From assembly GCA_028551475.1 (NCBI GenBank), contig CM052355.1, positions 8,618,001 through 8,682,000 of the forward strand: DNA of 64,000 nucleotides, in the 5' to 3' direction. Under the pieces are notes generated by a model that saw only the letters and a list, made by a program, of their open reading frames with translations, was not told the origin of the DNA and ran no database searches. The position numbers and the translations under genes were made by a program. The DNA is from Casuarina equisetifolia. Lineage: Eukaryota; Streptophyta; Magnoliopsida; Fagales; Casuarinaceae. Below are positions 35,644 through 48,107 of the stretch, piece by piece (position 1 is the stretch's first letter; each line of letters opens with the position of its first letter).

Positions 35644-36617
35644 TTACGGGTTGGGCGGGTAGCCCACGATCAAGAAACAGGATTCTTGAACATGGCTCGG
35701 CTTTTGGCAAAGATTACAAAAAAGCCAGGACTGGGTTGGCCCATGAGAGGAGGGACGAAGGCCGTGTGAGGGGCTGCAGGTTGGGGCCGGCCCATGGTGT
35801 GAGCGGGCGGGCGCTACGAGGATGGGCTCCCCTGTGTGCTGAAAAGATCCAAGCGTCCAGGAAGCATGGAACACCGGAAGTTCGCCAGAGAGTGGCTTGC
35901 TGGGGGAAGAGGACCTCTGAGCAACATTGTGTTTGGCCATGGCGTACATCTTCTCCAAGGTGGGAAGCTCTTCGCGGGAAAGGATGGATGAACGGAGTGT
36001 CTGAAACTCCGATGGGAGTCCGAGAAGGAATTTCATGGCCTTGTCTTCCTGATCGCGAGCCCGAAGATGGGAATTGACGCTGCAATCGCATTTTTTGCAG
36101 GTGCAGCTGATAGAGGCTCGGTGAGATTCAAGTTTACCCTAAAGGTTTTGAAGTTGGACGAAGAAATTGGTGAGTTCTGGTCCAGTGGCACCACTAGGGA
36201 GTTTCAGGTTGTTGATGGCCTCTTGGAGGCTAAATTTTTGGGTTGCGGTGACCTTATCGAAGCTTTCCTCCAAAATAAACCAAATTTCAGCGACAGTGAG
36301 GCGGGTGACCATGCTGGTGAGGGTGGGCTCGACAAAATTGATAAGCCATGTTTTCACGGTGGCGTGGCACTACTCCCAACGTTTGGCTTCATCGTTGTTG
36401 CTGGTGGGACGCAGGAGGGTGCTGTCGAGGAACCCCATTTTGTTGCGGCGAGGAGGATGGTCTTCACTTGGTCACTCTAGATTGCCCAATTCAATTCACC
36501 GGTGAGTTTGACGAAGACGATGCTGACCGGTTGAAGATCAGCAGCGGAGAGGTTGTATGGGTCACGGGGTGCGAGGGTGGTGGTAGGGTTGGTGGTAGAT
36601 TTAGAGGCGATAGACAT
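35644..36617 (-). pseudogene. Copia-3 gag
   Basis: Starts MSIASKSTTNPTTTLAPRDP at 36617. Pieces lie in different frames: FVKLTGELNWAI to a stop at about 36477; LINFVEPTLTSMVTRLTVAE (36139-36357); MKFLLGLPSEFQTLRSSILS (36036 down). A CX2CX4HX4C zinc knuckle (CNLCQKPSHVQESC) is at about 35690-35735. Multiple frameshifts. Confidence 0.85.
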
Positions 36618-36911
36618 CGCGGTCGGTGGCGGAGGAATATCAGGGTTAGTGTTAGGGTTTGTGAATTGGGGATTTGGGAAATTAGGGTGATAAAGTAATT
36701 TGTGAAAAGATGGTGGTAGAATTGAAATCGGGTAAAAGTGTAGGGATGAAAAAGAAAAAAGCCTAAAACGGTATGCGTAACGAGGGGTAAAAAAGACTTG
36801 TTTAGGTGTGAATAACAGCTGAAGAGTGAATGACGGCCGAAGAATATATGACGGCCAAAAAATGAGAGGGCGGAAGCGATAGGTCTTAAAGATGAATTGG
36901 CTCAAGTACCA

Positions 36912-37132
36912 TGTAAATTTGGAGACTAGAGAGTGAAGAAATGCTGTATTATATTGAATTACACTATACAAGAGACAGCCTCAATTTATAGGCTTGATTC
37001 CTAGTCTATGTATGGGTTACAATAAATGGAAAATATTACATAATCACAAGAATATTTCATAATAAAACATATAGCCTAATTAGGCTCCAAAGATTGTTGC
37101 CGCATATAACTTTTGCCTTATAGGCACCAACA
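36912..37132 (-). repeat. Copia-3 5' LTR
   Basis: 221 bp, followed on the minus strand by the primer-binding site at 36900-36911. Confidence 0.93.
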
Positions 37133-38649
37133 AACTTTTTGTCGGGATTGTAAGAATCTTAAAAAGCGGTCAATCAAGAAGATAAAGAAACCAGGAAGCG
37201 CGATGCAGGCAAAGGAGAAGCCGACATGGAGGATACAGAAAATAATAATGAGGAAGTACAGGTGATGGGCGTAGCAGAAGAGCTCAAACATTTTACGTCG
37301 TATGCGATGGATGCTCGTTGCTCGCATGGTTAAGAGAATGAGCAAAGTTATCACTCCAGCCAGATTTGAAGTACCAGCTAAGTCCCAGAACAGGATCTGC
37401 AGAAAAGAGAATTTAGTTTTAGGAAGCGGTTACCTATAATTATTCCATAGGGAAGATAATTAGCCTTTTCTTCACTTAAAAGAAGCGTCTTAGGCAGGGT
37501 TCTCTGAACAACATTCTCTTCGTTAATTTTATGTGAATTTCACGCTTTGATCAGGTTGTTTACGAGGCCGTCTTCTGCTAAAGCCTGAAGAAGAATCACG
37601 TCACGTACCCTTTTAATTCTTTGATAACGGCATTGTAGGTGATTATACCAAGGCCGTGAGCCGTGAAAAGGATCACGACGAGGTTCCCAAGCCACATATG
37701 GTACTTGATGCTGGCCGAAGAGTGCTAGCACTGATGAACCGCGAGCCACAGGGTAGAAAAGAAAGGCCAGAGCTACGTTTCCAGTAAGACCGAGTGAAAG
37801 GGCTACTTGATGCAATTTATACTGCCAACTGCAGAAAACACAGTTTCAGTCCAAAATGATTATCAATTATCTCAAGTTTTTGTGAAAGGGGTATCCCTAA
37901 TTTGGTTAGTTTCCTAAGCCGTTCTTACACTTTGATGCTTTTCTTTGCCGCTGATTCCGGATTGACTGGAGCAAAGTTGACATGTATGTAATTTGCCAAA
38001 GACCAAACTAGGAGTGTAATGAACATAGCAAACAAGGATAGCTCGAAGTTCGAAACAATCCCCAGGGAGCCTTTCACGAGCAGCGGCCGTTTCCGTATAG
38101 ATAAATAATCTTTCCCTTTACTGCCGATTAGAATCCAGGAAAAAGAACGTCAAAAGTAGTGTTCAACCATATGGCATAAAAACCAGGAAAACAGGAAAAC
38201 AAAAGATAACTGAAACAAAGAAGAGGGTGCGGGACAAATCAAAATATTTCATCTTTATGGGGACCTTTGTTTTCTGTTATCATTCAATTTCTTTCCCAAA
38301 TAGAGGTAGACACAGCTCAAGGAAGCAAAAAATAGGACGGGAAAAGTGAATAGCAACATCATTGAGCCTGTAGATAAAAAGGGAAATAAAATTAAGAATT
38401 GCAAATTACTTTATAAACTATACTCAAGGTTAACCAAGCATGAACAAGAATTATTTAGATGGCTCAAAAATAGTGTCAGAGATACAATAATAAACCTTGC
38501 GCTCCAAAGTAAGTCGAATTAACCGGTGCTTCGAAATTGGGCAACCATGTATTGTTATATGCTGCGGTGGGCATCATGATCCAGATGAAAATGATACCCA
38601 GAGTCACTAGCGTCAGTAGTAGCCTAATGATGACCCGAACCGTTTCCAT

Positions 38650-39390
38650 TGCTCTTTCTTATTCTGCCGCTTGTTTGAGACTTTTCCTACGCACTTTGTG
38701 TTTCACAATGTGCTCAATAAGCAGGAAGAATCCTGGTTATGGCAAATGTTCGTGACTAATCACTTATTCATACGCCAGAATCCTAAGTTCAAATGTTTGG
38801 CATCTAACATGGGAAGTTAAAACGTATTAAGCCAACTGTCCCAGGTTTTTTCTGGCATCCTGGGAAAAGACTAATCTTCACCTGTAATCTGAAAAGGAAA
38901 CAAGTTGACATCTTTCAGAAGACACCTGCACGAAGGTCATTTGAATAGGAGACATAAATAGCGTGGCCCTAGTCTCCTATGTCTACTCACGCTTTTTGTG
39001 GTTCTAGATTGGCGTGAAAATGGCAGCCATCAAGTGGGCTCAGTTTTGAGTAAACAAAAAGAATAGTTACCATTTGCAGTTAAGTCTCTCCCTTTCACAA
39101 GGAACCTCAACACGACATGGGTTTCTTGTTATAAGTTGCCCTATCATGTTACTGAAAAGCTGATTTGCCAACAAATATCTATATAATTAAAAGAGACCAA
39201 AGAAGCTAATTATTAAATGCTAAAGAGCGATTGGATAGTTGATGTGTTAAAGCTAAAAATTAGGGATCCAGTTTAGCTATTGGGGTAAGACAATCTAAAC
39301 ACAATTGAAACTTAATCTCTTTATTTTTGAAAATTTTATATGACAAGGGAAGTCAAAGTGGAGAGATATAATTACTAAAGTGTTAGGATT
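38650..39390 (-). promoter_or_regulatory. FRO-B 5' flank (duplicated upstream region)
   Basis: Shares ordered blocks with the 5' flank of FRO-D (47789-48650), with the orphan at 51705-52145 and partly with that of FRO-E: AAAAGAAATCAA-like, TTGACATTT, TTGGCGTGAAAATGG, CTCCCTTTCAC and TTAAATGCTAAAGAGC. A TATA-like TATTTATG (minus, 38953-38960) lies about 305 bp from the ATG, similar in place to the TATAGAGC motif of FRO-D. Confidence 0.6.
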
Positions 39391-40840
39391 TATAAACTCA
39401 CATGTTCATAAAAATAAAAATAAAAAAGTGTTAGGATTTAAAGTGAAAATTAGTAAGTTAGATATATTCTAAGTATATCTCAAAAATATTTTGAAGGTTA
39501 TTTTCTTTTGCATTAGTAGGTATTCTTAATAGTATTTGTTTAGATTCTTAATAGTATCTAGTTAAGATTTCCTTTGATGTTAGTTTAAAAAGGAAAAACT
39601 ATAAGAAAAAATTGAAAGATTAAAAAAAAGGTAGAAAAAAGGGTTACACCTCATGAGTGTGGCAACTCGTACCTTATAAGGGCACTAATTAGATAATATT
39701 GATTTATATAACATCCACTAATCAAGAGAGAATTTAGTATGATGAAGAAACTATTATAAGTGCTAAGAATAGTTGTGTGAAAGTTGTGAGTAAGTTTTGT
39801 AATTAATAGCTTCGTACTATTTTGAAAAAACCTAATAAGAGGAGAAATAAGTTATAGTTGCATCAGTGATGGAAGATGTAAGACATTATATTGGTTCAAA
39901 TCTTTTAAACCTATATCTCTTATATGTTTATGGTTTGTTCTATATGTCTATGTGCTCGTGCAATGGATCATTTCCACAACATAAAGAATATCAAAATATA
40001 AATTGAAAGCCCTAAAACAAATAATAACGAAATTAGAAGAGAAATGGTAGACGTAAATGTAGTTGGATTCTCAAACATTTAAGGATAATTAACAAAGAAC
40101 AAGGAGGTATGCCGATCATGTTGTCGATCAAATTAATGTACATATTTGACTTTTTTTTCTTGATAATTTCAACTTTTGAGATAAGTATATGCTCAAGGTA
40201 ACTACTTGGTTCTACTTGTATGTCAATTGAATATTCTGAAATGTCATCACATAGCCGTGCTGGAATTGAAAGGCAAGGTTGCTGTTAATTTTCAGGGTAA
40301 GAACCTTTTTTTCTCCGTTGAGTAATCTACTTTATTCGGCCACTTGCAATCCTTCAATATGTCAACGGAGTGCCAGATTTTTCGCACGGAAAAGTTCTTA
40401 TTCAAGAGCAAAGTAAGAGAAAGCGTGCGGCTTTCGTGGTTAGATTATTGAAGTAATTACTTCATAATTTTACAAAAATTCCAAGAGGACTTCTAATTTC
40501 AGAAGCTTTTTGTTTCGTTTAATGGAGAAATCCATCGAATTTGTGATGTCAGAGACAAATATAAATATTTTGACTAGCAAGAAAGTACAAGAGGCTCGAA
40601 TCATGAGGTTAACAAAACATTTATTATACTCCATGGCAGCATAGAGTCTGGATCTCCTTCCTTTCAATTTCTAATATCACAGACAGAAACAAGTTGTTTA
40701 CGCAACAAGTATACCTAAAATAGCCGACTTCAGATAAGTTCCAAGTTTTATCTTTGTGGGAAGCCATGCGTTTCAGAAAAATTAGTATTTTATTGTTTCC
40801 TGCCGATCTATGTGTCTTGAAATTACATAGCGAGATCAAC
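39391..40840. other. AT-rich spacer; nothing recognised
   Basis: Low-complexity A/T-rich sequence without a convincing frame or known repeat. Confidence 0.5.
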
Positions 40841-41358
40841 TTACTGTATATCTCATTTAACACATGCCCTTCATTTGAATCTATTGGCTTTACTGGCCTT
40901 TTTCCTTAAAACAGGGTACGGCGTTTTGCTTACTTGGGTGAAGTGGTCTCATTGGCTCATGCTCCTTTTTTTTTTTTTTTCTATTGTAAAAAATTGATCC
41001 ACTTGCCAAGGATTTTATACTTCTTTTTTTTGTCTTCCCTTTACGACAGTGCAAGTTTTTTTTTTTTGGCTATTTGATGTGGTGTGCCTCCTTACTGTAT
41101 ATCTCACTAAACACGTGGCTCGACATGCTGTGCTAGAAAACCTTCATTTTAAATCTGTTGGCTTACATACCTCTTCCTAAAAACCAGGTACGGCTTCACA
41201 CCATTTTTGTCTCTTTTAGTTTTTACTCTTTTTTCGTTTTGTAAAATTGACCCACTTGCTAAGGACTCTAGAATATGGCAGATTTTATACTACTTGTTTG
41301 TCTTCCTTTGAGGACAATGCAAGTTTTTCTTTTTTGTTATTTGATGTGGTGTGGCTCG
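40841..41358. repeat. Tandem duplication of about 250 bp
   Basis: Unit 1 (about 40841-41090) and unit 2 (about 41091-41358) both run from TTACTGTATATCTCA through GGTACGGC, GA(T/C)CCACTTGC(C/T)AAGGA and GCAAGTTTTT to TATTTGATGTGGTGTG. They differ at many bases and in poly-T length, so the duplication is old. Confidence 0.8.
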
Positions 41359-41379
41359 TTACAAAACATTACTATTTGG

Positions 41380-41780
41380 ATTCTTATATCACCATCATCA
41401 ATTAGATCTTGGTGGATTTTTGGTAGTATTTGTGTTATCATTTGGATTTTTGTTTGATCATTGTCAGTTGATCATTGGGTAGAACTTTAGGCGTTTGTAG
41501 GCAACCTATATATATTAAGCAACAAAATCAATTTCTTGTATGATTGAATAGAAATGTAATCTTTGTGTTTCTAGAATATTTTTCTTCAAAATAGTATTAT
41601 ACCTGTATCATTTGATCACTCATACTTGTTTTTACCGTACTATTATATTTACAGTCTTTTATTTCTTTATGTCATTAGATGATTGAATAAAATACTTATC
41701 TTCTATATTTATCATCAACATAGTGCTACAGTTTTGTTGTTTGATCACCCATATTTATTTTTTCTCATGGTATCAAAACC
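41380..41780 (+). mobile_element. Probable Copia LTR end with primer-binding site (remnant)
   Basis: A TATA-like TATATATATTAAG near 41509, then T-rich sequence ending TTTTCTCA at 41767 and directly followed by TGGTATCAAAACC (41768-41780), a tRNA-Met-type primer site. The left border is not defined and no downstream coding sequence is recognisable. Confidence 0.45.
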
Positions 41781-42054
41781 ATGTTCTTTGATTTTTTTTT
41801 TTTTCATTCATTCTTTGAAAAGATTTATCATCAACTTCTCCTTCATGCACTCTAAGTTAAAAATAAATGCATTTTTGTCTGGAACAGAGTTATTATGGGT
41901 AGAGATGACTTCGTAATGAACGAAACTAGGATGACAAGTAATTGTTAACAACTACAACTTAGATGTCCAACCCACTAAGGACTGAATGAAGTATTATCCG
42001 GCTATAAAAGAAAGTTATGAGAGATTTTAACTTCAGATTATAATTGAAAAAAGT

Positions 42055-42939
42055 TGTTGGGAGATCTCACATGGTAGTATAGGAGAATAGAGGAATAAAT
42101 ATCAGACATATTTAGATTTGTTAAAGCATTGGTGGATATGACTGAAGACCAAAGCCACATTAATAGGCCTGAAGTTTAATCCACCAGCTAAGAAGTTCAA
42201 AGCCCAGGCCTTAATGCAACTTAAAAACCCCAATAAAGTAACTCAGATAACTTGGCCACAACATATTGGAAATGAACAACTGTTAGAATACAAGAAATGA
42301 TTGGTGATATTAAGCCTCTCAAAGACATGGGACAAGAAGCACGGGTTAACTTGCAGGGAGATGATAGCATATTGCAGAAATGGTCCCAAATTACTAGATG
42401 AATCTTCGGGACTAAAAGGCCAATGTGAAGGCCTGAGTGAAGGCGTTCACGCATTCCATAACGATGAACAAATCAAGTTTGGGAAGCCTACAAAGCACTT
42501 TTTCCCTCTAGACAGGGTAATAACAACTTCAACTGACCTACCATGGCATAGTTGTCTTCCCAACACCCGACCTTAAGCAGCTCAAAAGTACTGAACAACC
42601 TGTTGGAGAAAGAATGTGCATGCTGACTAAGCTAGATGACAAGGCAACGTGGACCTACGGTGAAGATGGCTGGTGCATGAAGAAATCTGGCGGCCGTGGC
42701 ATAAAACGAGGAAGAAAGCTCCAGGACGTAGAAACCAGCCATAACGGTGGCCATCTTCGTCAGAGCACCGCCAGATGCAGAGAAGCAGACCTGTCGTCCA
42801 ACCTACAACGATAGCCGGAAAATAAACTGTGGATATCACATGTATATATATGGTAAACCATCTTATAATCAATGAAACTTCGGCAGTTCTGAGTTCAATT
42901 CAATCCCATTTCTCGTGAAAATTAATATGGTTTCAGACC
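42055..42939 (+). mobile_element. Possible second LTR remnant with primer-binding site
   Basis: Starts TGTTGGGAGATC, contains a TATA-like TGTATATATATGG near 42840, and ends before TGGTTTCAGACC (42928-42939), which resembles a decayed tRNA-Met primer site. The short open frames inside match nothing I recognise. Confidence 0.35.
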
Positions 42940-43059
42940 TGCGATTTTATAGCTAATATCCTCTTCGTTTTCTTTCAAAGAAAGGTGCTGAAATTTGAAC
43001 TAAACTATTTCTTTTTTTGAATTCCCTTCAAAACGATATCTGCAACTTGAGTAGCTTAA

Positions 43060-43560
43060 GGTGCTTTATTATTCAGTGGAGTTTAAACAGGCGTGACTTG
43101 ACTTGATTATGACCTGAGGTAGCCTAAACCATTAAAATCTCAGGAAACCCATAAAAAAGGAGTAGGCCTGATATGGTAGAATCTCCAAACATCCATAGAT
43201 AAGGACTAATAAGATTTTACGACGTGTAGACCTGGTAGAAATCTTACAAAAGCCAATTATAGAGATTTATGAGATTTCGTGAGACCTAAGCAAGGTTGAC
43301 AAGGAACCTGCGGTTAATAGTCTAACATTTTATGCTCATAAATTTAATTAATTTATTTAAATTCTAATTTAAGAGAAATGCACCTGTATTTGGCAAATGC
43401 TAAGAGAGGGGAGGGTGGAATCTACGTTCATGTATCAACAATAATAAAAGGTTTGTCATTTACATATCAATTTCCTTTGTAGCCAATGGCGGCAGTTTAC
43501 ATTTACATGACTTTGACAGTCATAAGCCGTGAAAGAATAAGGGAATAGTTGGTGTAGCTA
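43060..43560. repeat. FRO-D unit 3' flank, copy of 12100-12560
   Basis: Same ordered blocks as in the FRO-B 3' flank. Placed about 1 kb from the FRO-D stop codon rather than next to it, because later DNA, including a Copia fragment, lies in between. Confidence 0.65.
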
Positions 43561-43892
43561 CTAGTAATTAACGCAAAGTAAAAAACCGCAGCAACGTTCT
43601 CTTCAAGTGAAAAATGAGATACCCTGTTGGACGCCCGAAGGATTTCGTTGGCTTATTCACTTGATAAGAATCGGCTTTTACGTATGTCCTTATATTAAAA
43701 AAAAAAAATTGACTCCAGAAAAAGGGCAAGCTGTACAATCATCATACAAAAAACAAGAAATGGACTTGGACACTAATAACTAAACAGAAAATAAGAGAAA
43801 AAAAAGTGCTCAACAACTGTATCTTTAATACTTCTCCTCGAGTCGAATTCTTTTATTAATCAAAGACTTCAAATTTAGGTAATATACGTAGA

Positions 43893-44077
43893 TGTTAAGG
43901 ATTATAGATGCCTTTTGTAAACAAATTTGTAGGCTATTTTATAATATGAATGTGATGAAGAGATATTATTCTTTCATGTGTCTTATCTCAAACAAAGTGA
44001 TAATTCATTTCAATATGTTTTGTTCATTCTTGAAAAGCACAATTGATTGTTATGTGCATTATCACCTGATTATTGTA
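43893..44077 (-). pseudogene. Copia RNase H C-terminal fragment
   Basis: The minus strand reads NQVIMHITINCAFQE, stop, TKHIEMNYHFV, stop, DKTHERIISLHH and PTNLFTKGI. This matches the conserved Copia RNase H end (DNQAA, HERTKHIEVDCHFVREK, LADIFTK). Three in-frame stops. No LTR could be defined around it. Confidence 0.8.
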
Positions 44078-44494
44078 ATAAAAATATAAAAGAAGCTAAA
44101 TGTTGATATCAAGATTCTTTAGTGACCTAATAATCTACACTATCTCACAAATTATAAATCCCATAGTTTGATACCCATACTCCGCGGAGGTTCCAACATG
44201 CTCAAGCTTTACAAGTATCATAAAGAAAACAACAAATGGGCTTGACCCCACTAATAACTGAAAAGAAAAAAAGAAATGCTCAACGTATGCATCCTTAACA
44301 TAAAACTATATTGGAATTTCAATAAAATATTGAACAATCACCATTGTTAAGTGGAGATTAATTTCACACTGAAACTCGAATTTTATAATAAATGCAACAT
44401 GAACATGCACACAAAAGATCTTGTCATTTTTACATGTTAACGTCATCAACGTCAACTTGCACTACATCTTTACATTAAATGAAAAGTCTTTGCG

Positions 44495-44500
44495 TTTATT
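44495..44500 (-). terminator. Candidate FRO-D polyadenylation signal
   Basis: AATAAA on the minus strand about 155 nt after the FRO-D stop codon. Confidence 0.4.
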
Positions 44501-44652
44501 GACAATTTCACCATCACCTCAGATCCACAATAGTGAAGGAAGAAAGAAGATTGAAATCTTCAAGAAACTCTGCTCAGCCAAAATGAAAAAACAAGTCATC
44601 TTCAACAAACTTTTTTCTTGTGTAGGGTTTACTTGGAGTGAGAATAATTCGA

Positions 44653-47600
44653 TCACCAGGTAAAAGCAAAGGACTTAAAATGCAGATTTTCTGCCTGACC
44701 AGATCCACAAATCGCAGCAACCTCATTCACCATCTCTGTTGGACCACAAACCAGAACTCCCACGCTTGATTCTTTGATTTCAGATAGCATTTCTGCAAAA
44801 GGAGAGGGAAGAAGAAGAACCACAAATAATTTGAAACCGATCATAACCACACCGTCGGGGCTTTGTAGATTAATTTTTTTTTGAGATAAAATACAAGAAA
44901 AACTTACTCTTTAAGTCGGGCCTTTCACCATAGTGTATAGTGGTGACTTGGGCTAGAGACTGGTAGGGAATGCTTTCTAATTCTGTCTCAGTACTTGAAA
45001 CGTTCGGTGTCCCCGTGTTTTGAATCTCCCTGTGTTCCATGGCATTCTGTTTCTTGTTCCATAGAACTGCTGCACTGGCTGTGGTGGCTATACTGAAGCA
45101 TACAACCAAAATGAATAGTACGCTTTCCAAATTCCATGAAAATATTGCGCCCGTATTATGATCGATAGGAAAAATGTAATAGCGGGTAATAATCCCCGTC
45201 AGGATAAGAAAAATGACAAATGAAGATGCAAGTATCGCTCCAAGCCAGAGCCAGGTGTTTGGACCTAAAACGGCGGATATGGGAGCATCAGTTGGACGAG
45301 GCGTGAACCGCACATCTCTAATGACCTTTTCTTCCTCGTTTCCTGGTTCTTTCTCTTTTGTTACAAAAGCCTCAATTTGCAGCTGCAGTTTGGAAAGGTC
45401 ATAGGGAGCGCCAGAAGCAGGAAGGATAAGATCGAGCATGGTGAGTTCGGAAGAGGTCTTGAAGGAGGCAATTAGAATCAGATGTGGAGTGTTGCTATCC
45501 ACTTTTGTGCTTGCAAAGCTAAGTTCTCTTATTATAGAGATGAAGGGGGTAATGCCACTGCCTCCACTCACCATCACAAGGGTGTCGTGCCTGCAAAATT
45601 GTCAATGTTTTCGTTAATGTTATTGTTCTTACAGAAGGGCGAAAAGTACTTACAATTTAGTCTTTGTGCATGTCCCATGCAGACCTTAAAAAATCTGTTG
45701 ACGCTGGTCCGTAAGGTCCTTCAATAGACAACTCGAGATGATCAGCGGAAGAAGGCGAGGAAATCAGATTGTAAAGCTTCGTGGTCCAATTTCCGTCACC
45801 TTTGACGACGAGACTGAGATTTTCTGGATCCAAACTACTACTGGAAGTAACGGTAAATGGATGCCATTGCAGCTTGGAAATGCTAGGCACGTTTACGAAG
45901 ATAGTGCTTGTGGGATTGAAGTTCAAACCTAACAGAATCAATAGATAAAACAACTTAAAAGTAATCATTTAAAAATTATTGCCTTTCTGTTTTCATAAGA
46001 AGAACAAGGGCAACAGTGGTGTCAAGAGAATATCAGGTGGTAGCAAAATGCAGAGGGAAGATGAACTTACCTTGGCTCTTGGAGAAGTTGAGTTCAACCG
46101 TCTGGCATGCTAAAATGCGGGCCGAAGTTAAACGAACATTTCGTCGGTATTGTAAGAATCTTAAAAAGCGGTCGATCAAGAAGACAAAGAAACCAGGAAG
46201 CGTGATGCAGGCATAGGGAAAGCCAACGTGGAAGATAAAGAAAATAATAAGGGGGAAGTACAGGTGATGGGCGTGGTAGAAGAGCTCAAACATTTTACGT
46301 CGTATGCGAGAGATGCTCGTTGCCCATATGATTAATAGAATGAGCAAACTTATCTCTCCAGGTACATGTGCAATAGTAGTGGCTTGCCATAGCCGCATCT
46401 GCACAAATTAAAAATGAAAAACAAAAAGAAGAAAAGCAAATTTTGTTTGGGATTCAATCATCTTAAGGATAAATCCTATTCAGTTTAAGATTGTCAAGAA
46501 TAGAGTTATTATCGTCTTAGCTTCAACATTACTATCTTTTAACGCATTAAAAAGACAATTAGCCTTTTCTTCAAATCAAAAAGAACCTTAGGCGTGTTTC
46601 TACAAACAAGGTTCTCTTCCCTGATTTCCTATTCCGATTTTCTTTCGGGATAAAATCGCATAAGCAAAATTTTATGAATTGCATTCTTTAATCAGGTTGG
46701 TTACTAAGCTGTCTTCTGCAAAAACCGAAAATGAATCACTTCATCTACCTTGAAAGTTTGTTTGGCTGCGATCCAACAAGTGAGGAAACAGACGGCGTGA
46801 GCCGTGAAGAGGATCCCGACGAGGTGCCCAAGCCATATATGGTACTTCATGCTGGCCTCGAAGGTGACGCCAAAGAGTGGCAACACTGATGAACCGCGAG
46901 CCACAGGGTAGAAGAGAAATGCCAGAGCTACGTTCCCAGTAAGAGAAAGTGCGAAGGCTGCTTGATGCAATTTATACTGCCAACTGCCAAATCATCATGT
47001 TAGTCCAGAATGCCTACCAATCATCTCAGGTTCATGTTAAAAGGCTATCCCTATTGTTAAAGTGGTTCTTACATTGTGAGGCCTTGCTGTACTGCTGACT
47101 CCGGGTTGATTGGAGCAAAGTTGACAGTAATGTAATTTGCCAAAGACCAAACCAGAAGTGCAATGAACATAACAAACAAGGCTAGCTCCAATATGGAAAC
47201 AATCCCTAGAGTGCCTTTCACGATCACCGGCCGATGCCACAGGGGTAAATTCTTTATCCAGTTTCTGTTTGTTAGGATCCAGCAAAAAGAACCTCAAAAT
47301 TGCTTAATCATATAGGCAAGAAACATAATAAACAAGAAAGCAAAACAAAGAAGAGCGCATATTTTGTTCCGGGGGGGGGGGGTGTGTGGGCGCGGTGGTG
47401 GTTGGTGGTTGGGATGACCTTTGTTTTCTGCTATCACTCAGTTTGTTTCCCAAATGGAGGTAGACAGAGCCCAAGAAAGTAACAAATAGAACGGGAAAAC
47501 TGACTAGCAACATATTAGCACCTGTAAAACGTAAATTATAAATTAGTCCGTAAAAATTATAATAAAAGTTAATCAAGCACAACCAAGAATGAGATAGAAT

Positions 47601-47788
47601 GCTCCAAAAACAACATGAGAGATACAATATAAACCTTGTGCTCCGAAATAAGTCGAATTAACCGTTGTTTGGAAATTCGGCGACCATTCATTGTTGTATG
47701 CTACGGTGGGCATCATAATCCAGACGAAAATGATCCCCAGAATCACCAATGCCAGTATTAGGCTAATGGCAGCTCGAACTATTTCCAT
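44653..47788 (-). CDS. FRO: FRO-D: intact ferric reduction oxidase (eight exons, 692 aa)
   Basis: NADPH-dependent ferric-chelate reductase of the plasma membrane, FRO family. Exons: 47635-47788, 47419-47521, 47073-47264, 46749-46983, 46071-46398, 45685-45928, 44908-45590 and 44653-44792. They sum to 2079 nt with consistent phases and no internal stop. All introns are GT-AG, though the donor after exon 6 (GTCTGC) is weak. Membrane helices are at about residues 5-27, 54-75, 107-130, 160-176, 199-220, 243-256, 274-290, 531-551 and 573-596. Candidate haem histidines are H198/H203, H212, H272/H273 and H285 (KYHIWLGH, TAHA, HAHH, FHVGF). The FAD motif HPFT is at 360-363, the NADPH motif SGGSGITPF at 427-435, and the C-terminal CGP at 662-664. 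Length fits the family (about 700-750). It is the only complete copy here and probably the functional member. Expression cannot be judged from sequence. Confidence 0.93.
47371..47384. repeat. Poly-G run in FRO-D intron 2
   Basis: About 13 consecutive G on the plus strand (poly-C in the transcript) followed by TGTGTGGGCGCGGTGG, shortly after the exon 2 donor. Confidence 0.85.
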
Positions 47789-48107
47789 TTCTCTCTCTTT
47801 TTCTGTTCCTTCTTGCGTTTCTCCCTATGCACCCTGTATCTCAGAATGAGCTCAATTAGTTGGGGGAATCCGATTGTGGCAAATGTCTGTCGCATGTCTT
47901 ATTTATTCGTAGGAACTCCTGAGTTTACTTGTATGGCATTTAACTTGGGAAGTTAACATTTCGTGAGTACAACGTGTCTAGATGTTTTCCCGGCATCCTT
48001 GAATGGGGAACAACTTTCTTCATGAGTGTTTGCGTGCGATATTAAAAGAAATCAATTTGATATTTCCCGAGAGACACCTACACAAGGGGTCATCCGAACA
48101 GTTGACA

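Larger units (their letters stand above)
31840..37132 (-). mobile_element. Copia-3: Ty1/copia element in FRO-B exon 5
   Basis: Near-identical short LTRs at 31840-32059 (220 bp) and 36912-37132 (221 bp) with about 11 substitutions and an indel, so older than Copia-2 by this measure. Target duplication AACTT at 31835-31839 and 37133-37137. Polypurine tract GAGGGGGGG next to the left LTR and primer site TGGTACTTGAGC (36900-36911) next to the right LTR, both on the minus strand. Internal order from the right is gag, protease, integrase, RT, RNase H. Confidence 0.95.
12610..38649 (-). pseudogene. FRO: FRO-B: ferric reduction oxidase pseudogene split by two Copia elements
   Basis: All eight exons can be placed: 38496-38649, 38265-38367, 37929-38120, about 37608-37828, 37133-37396 with 31771-31839, 31351-31594, 30853-31257 with 12852-13134, and 12610-12749. 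Without the insertions exon 7 is 683 nt, exactly as in FRO-D. Disabling changes: a 14-nt deletion in exon 4 (LFG joined to QHQVP); a stop in exon 6 (SSSKLD then stop); a 1-nt deletion in exon 7 after LQLQI; a 1-nt insertion in exon 7 (IQNTG then NT and stop). Copia-3 lies in exon 5 and Copia-2 in exon 7. The haem-region motif reads WLGN where FRO-A and FRO-D have WLGH, and the NADPH motif SGGSGI reads CRGSGI. The C-terminal CGP motif and the FSW end remain. It is clearly non-functional as an enzyme. Confidence 0.92.

Noticed and set aside
42221-42872. Several 66-91-codon frames on both strands
   Set aside because: They sit in a probable LTR remnant and match nothing I recognise.
45684-45685. 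FRO-D as a pseudogene because of a weak donor (GTCTGC) after exon 6
   Set aside because: GT is present, phase is right and all eight exons join without a stop; a weak donor alone is not disabling.
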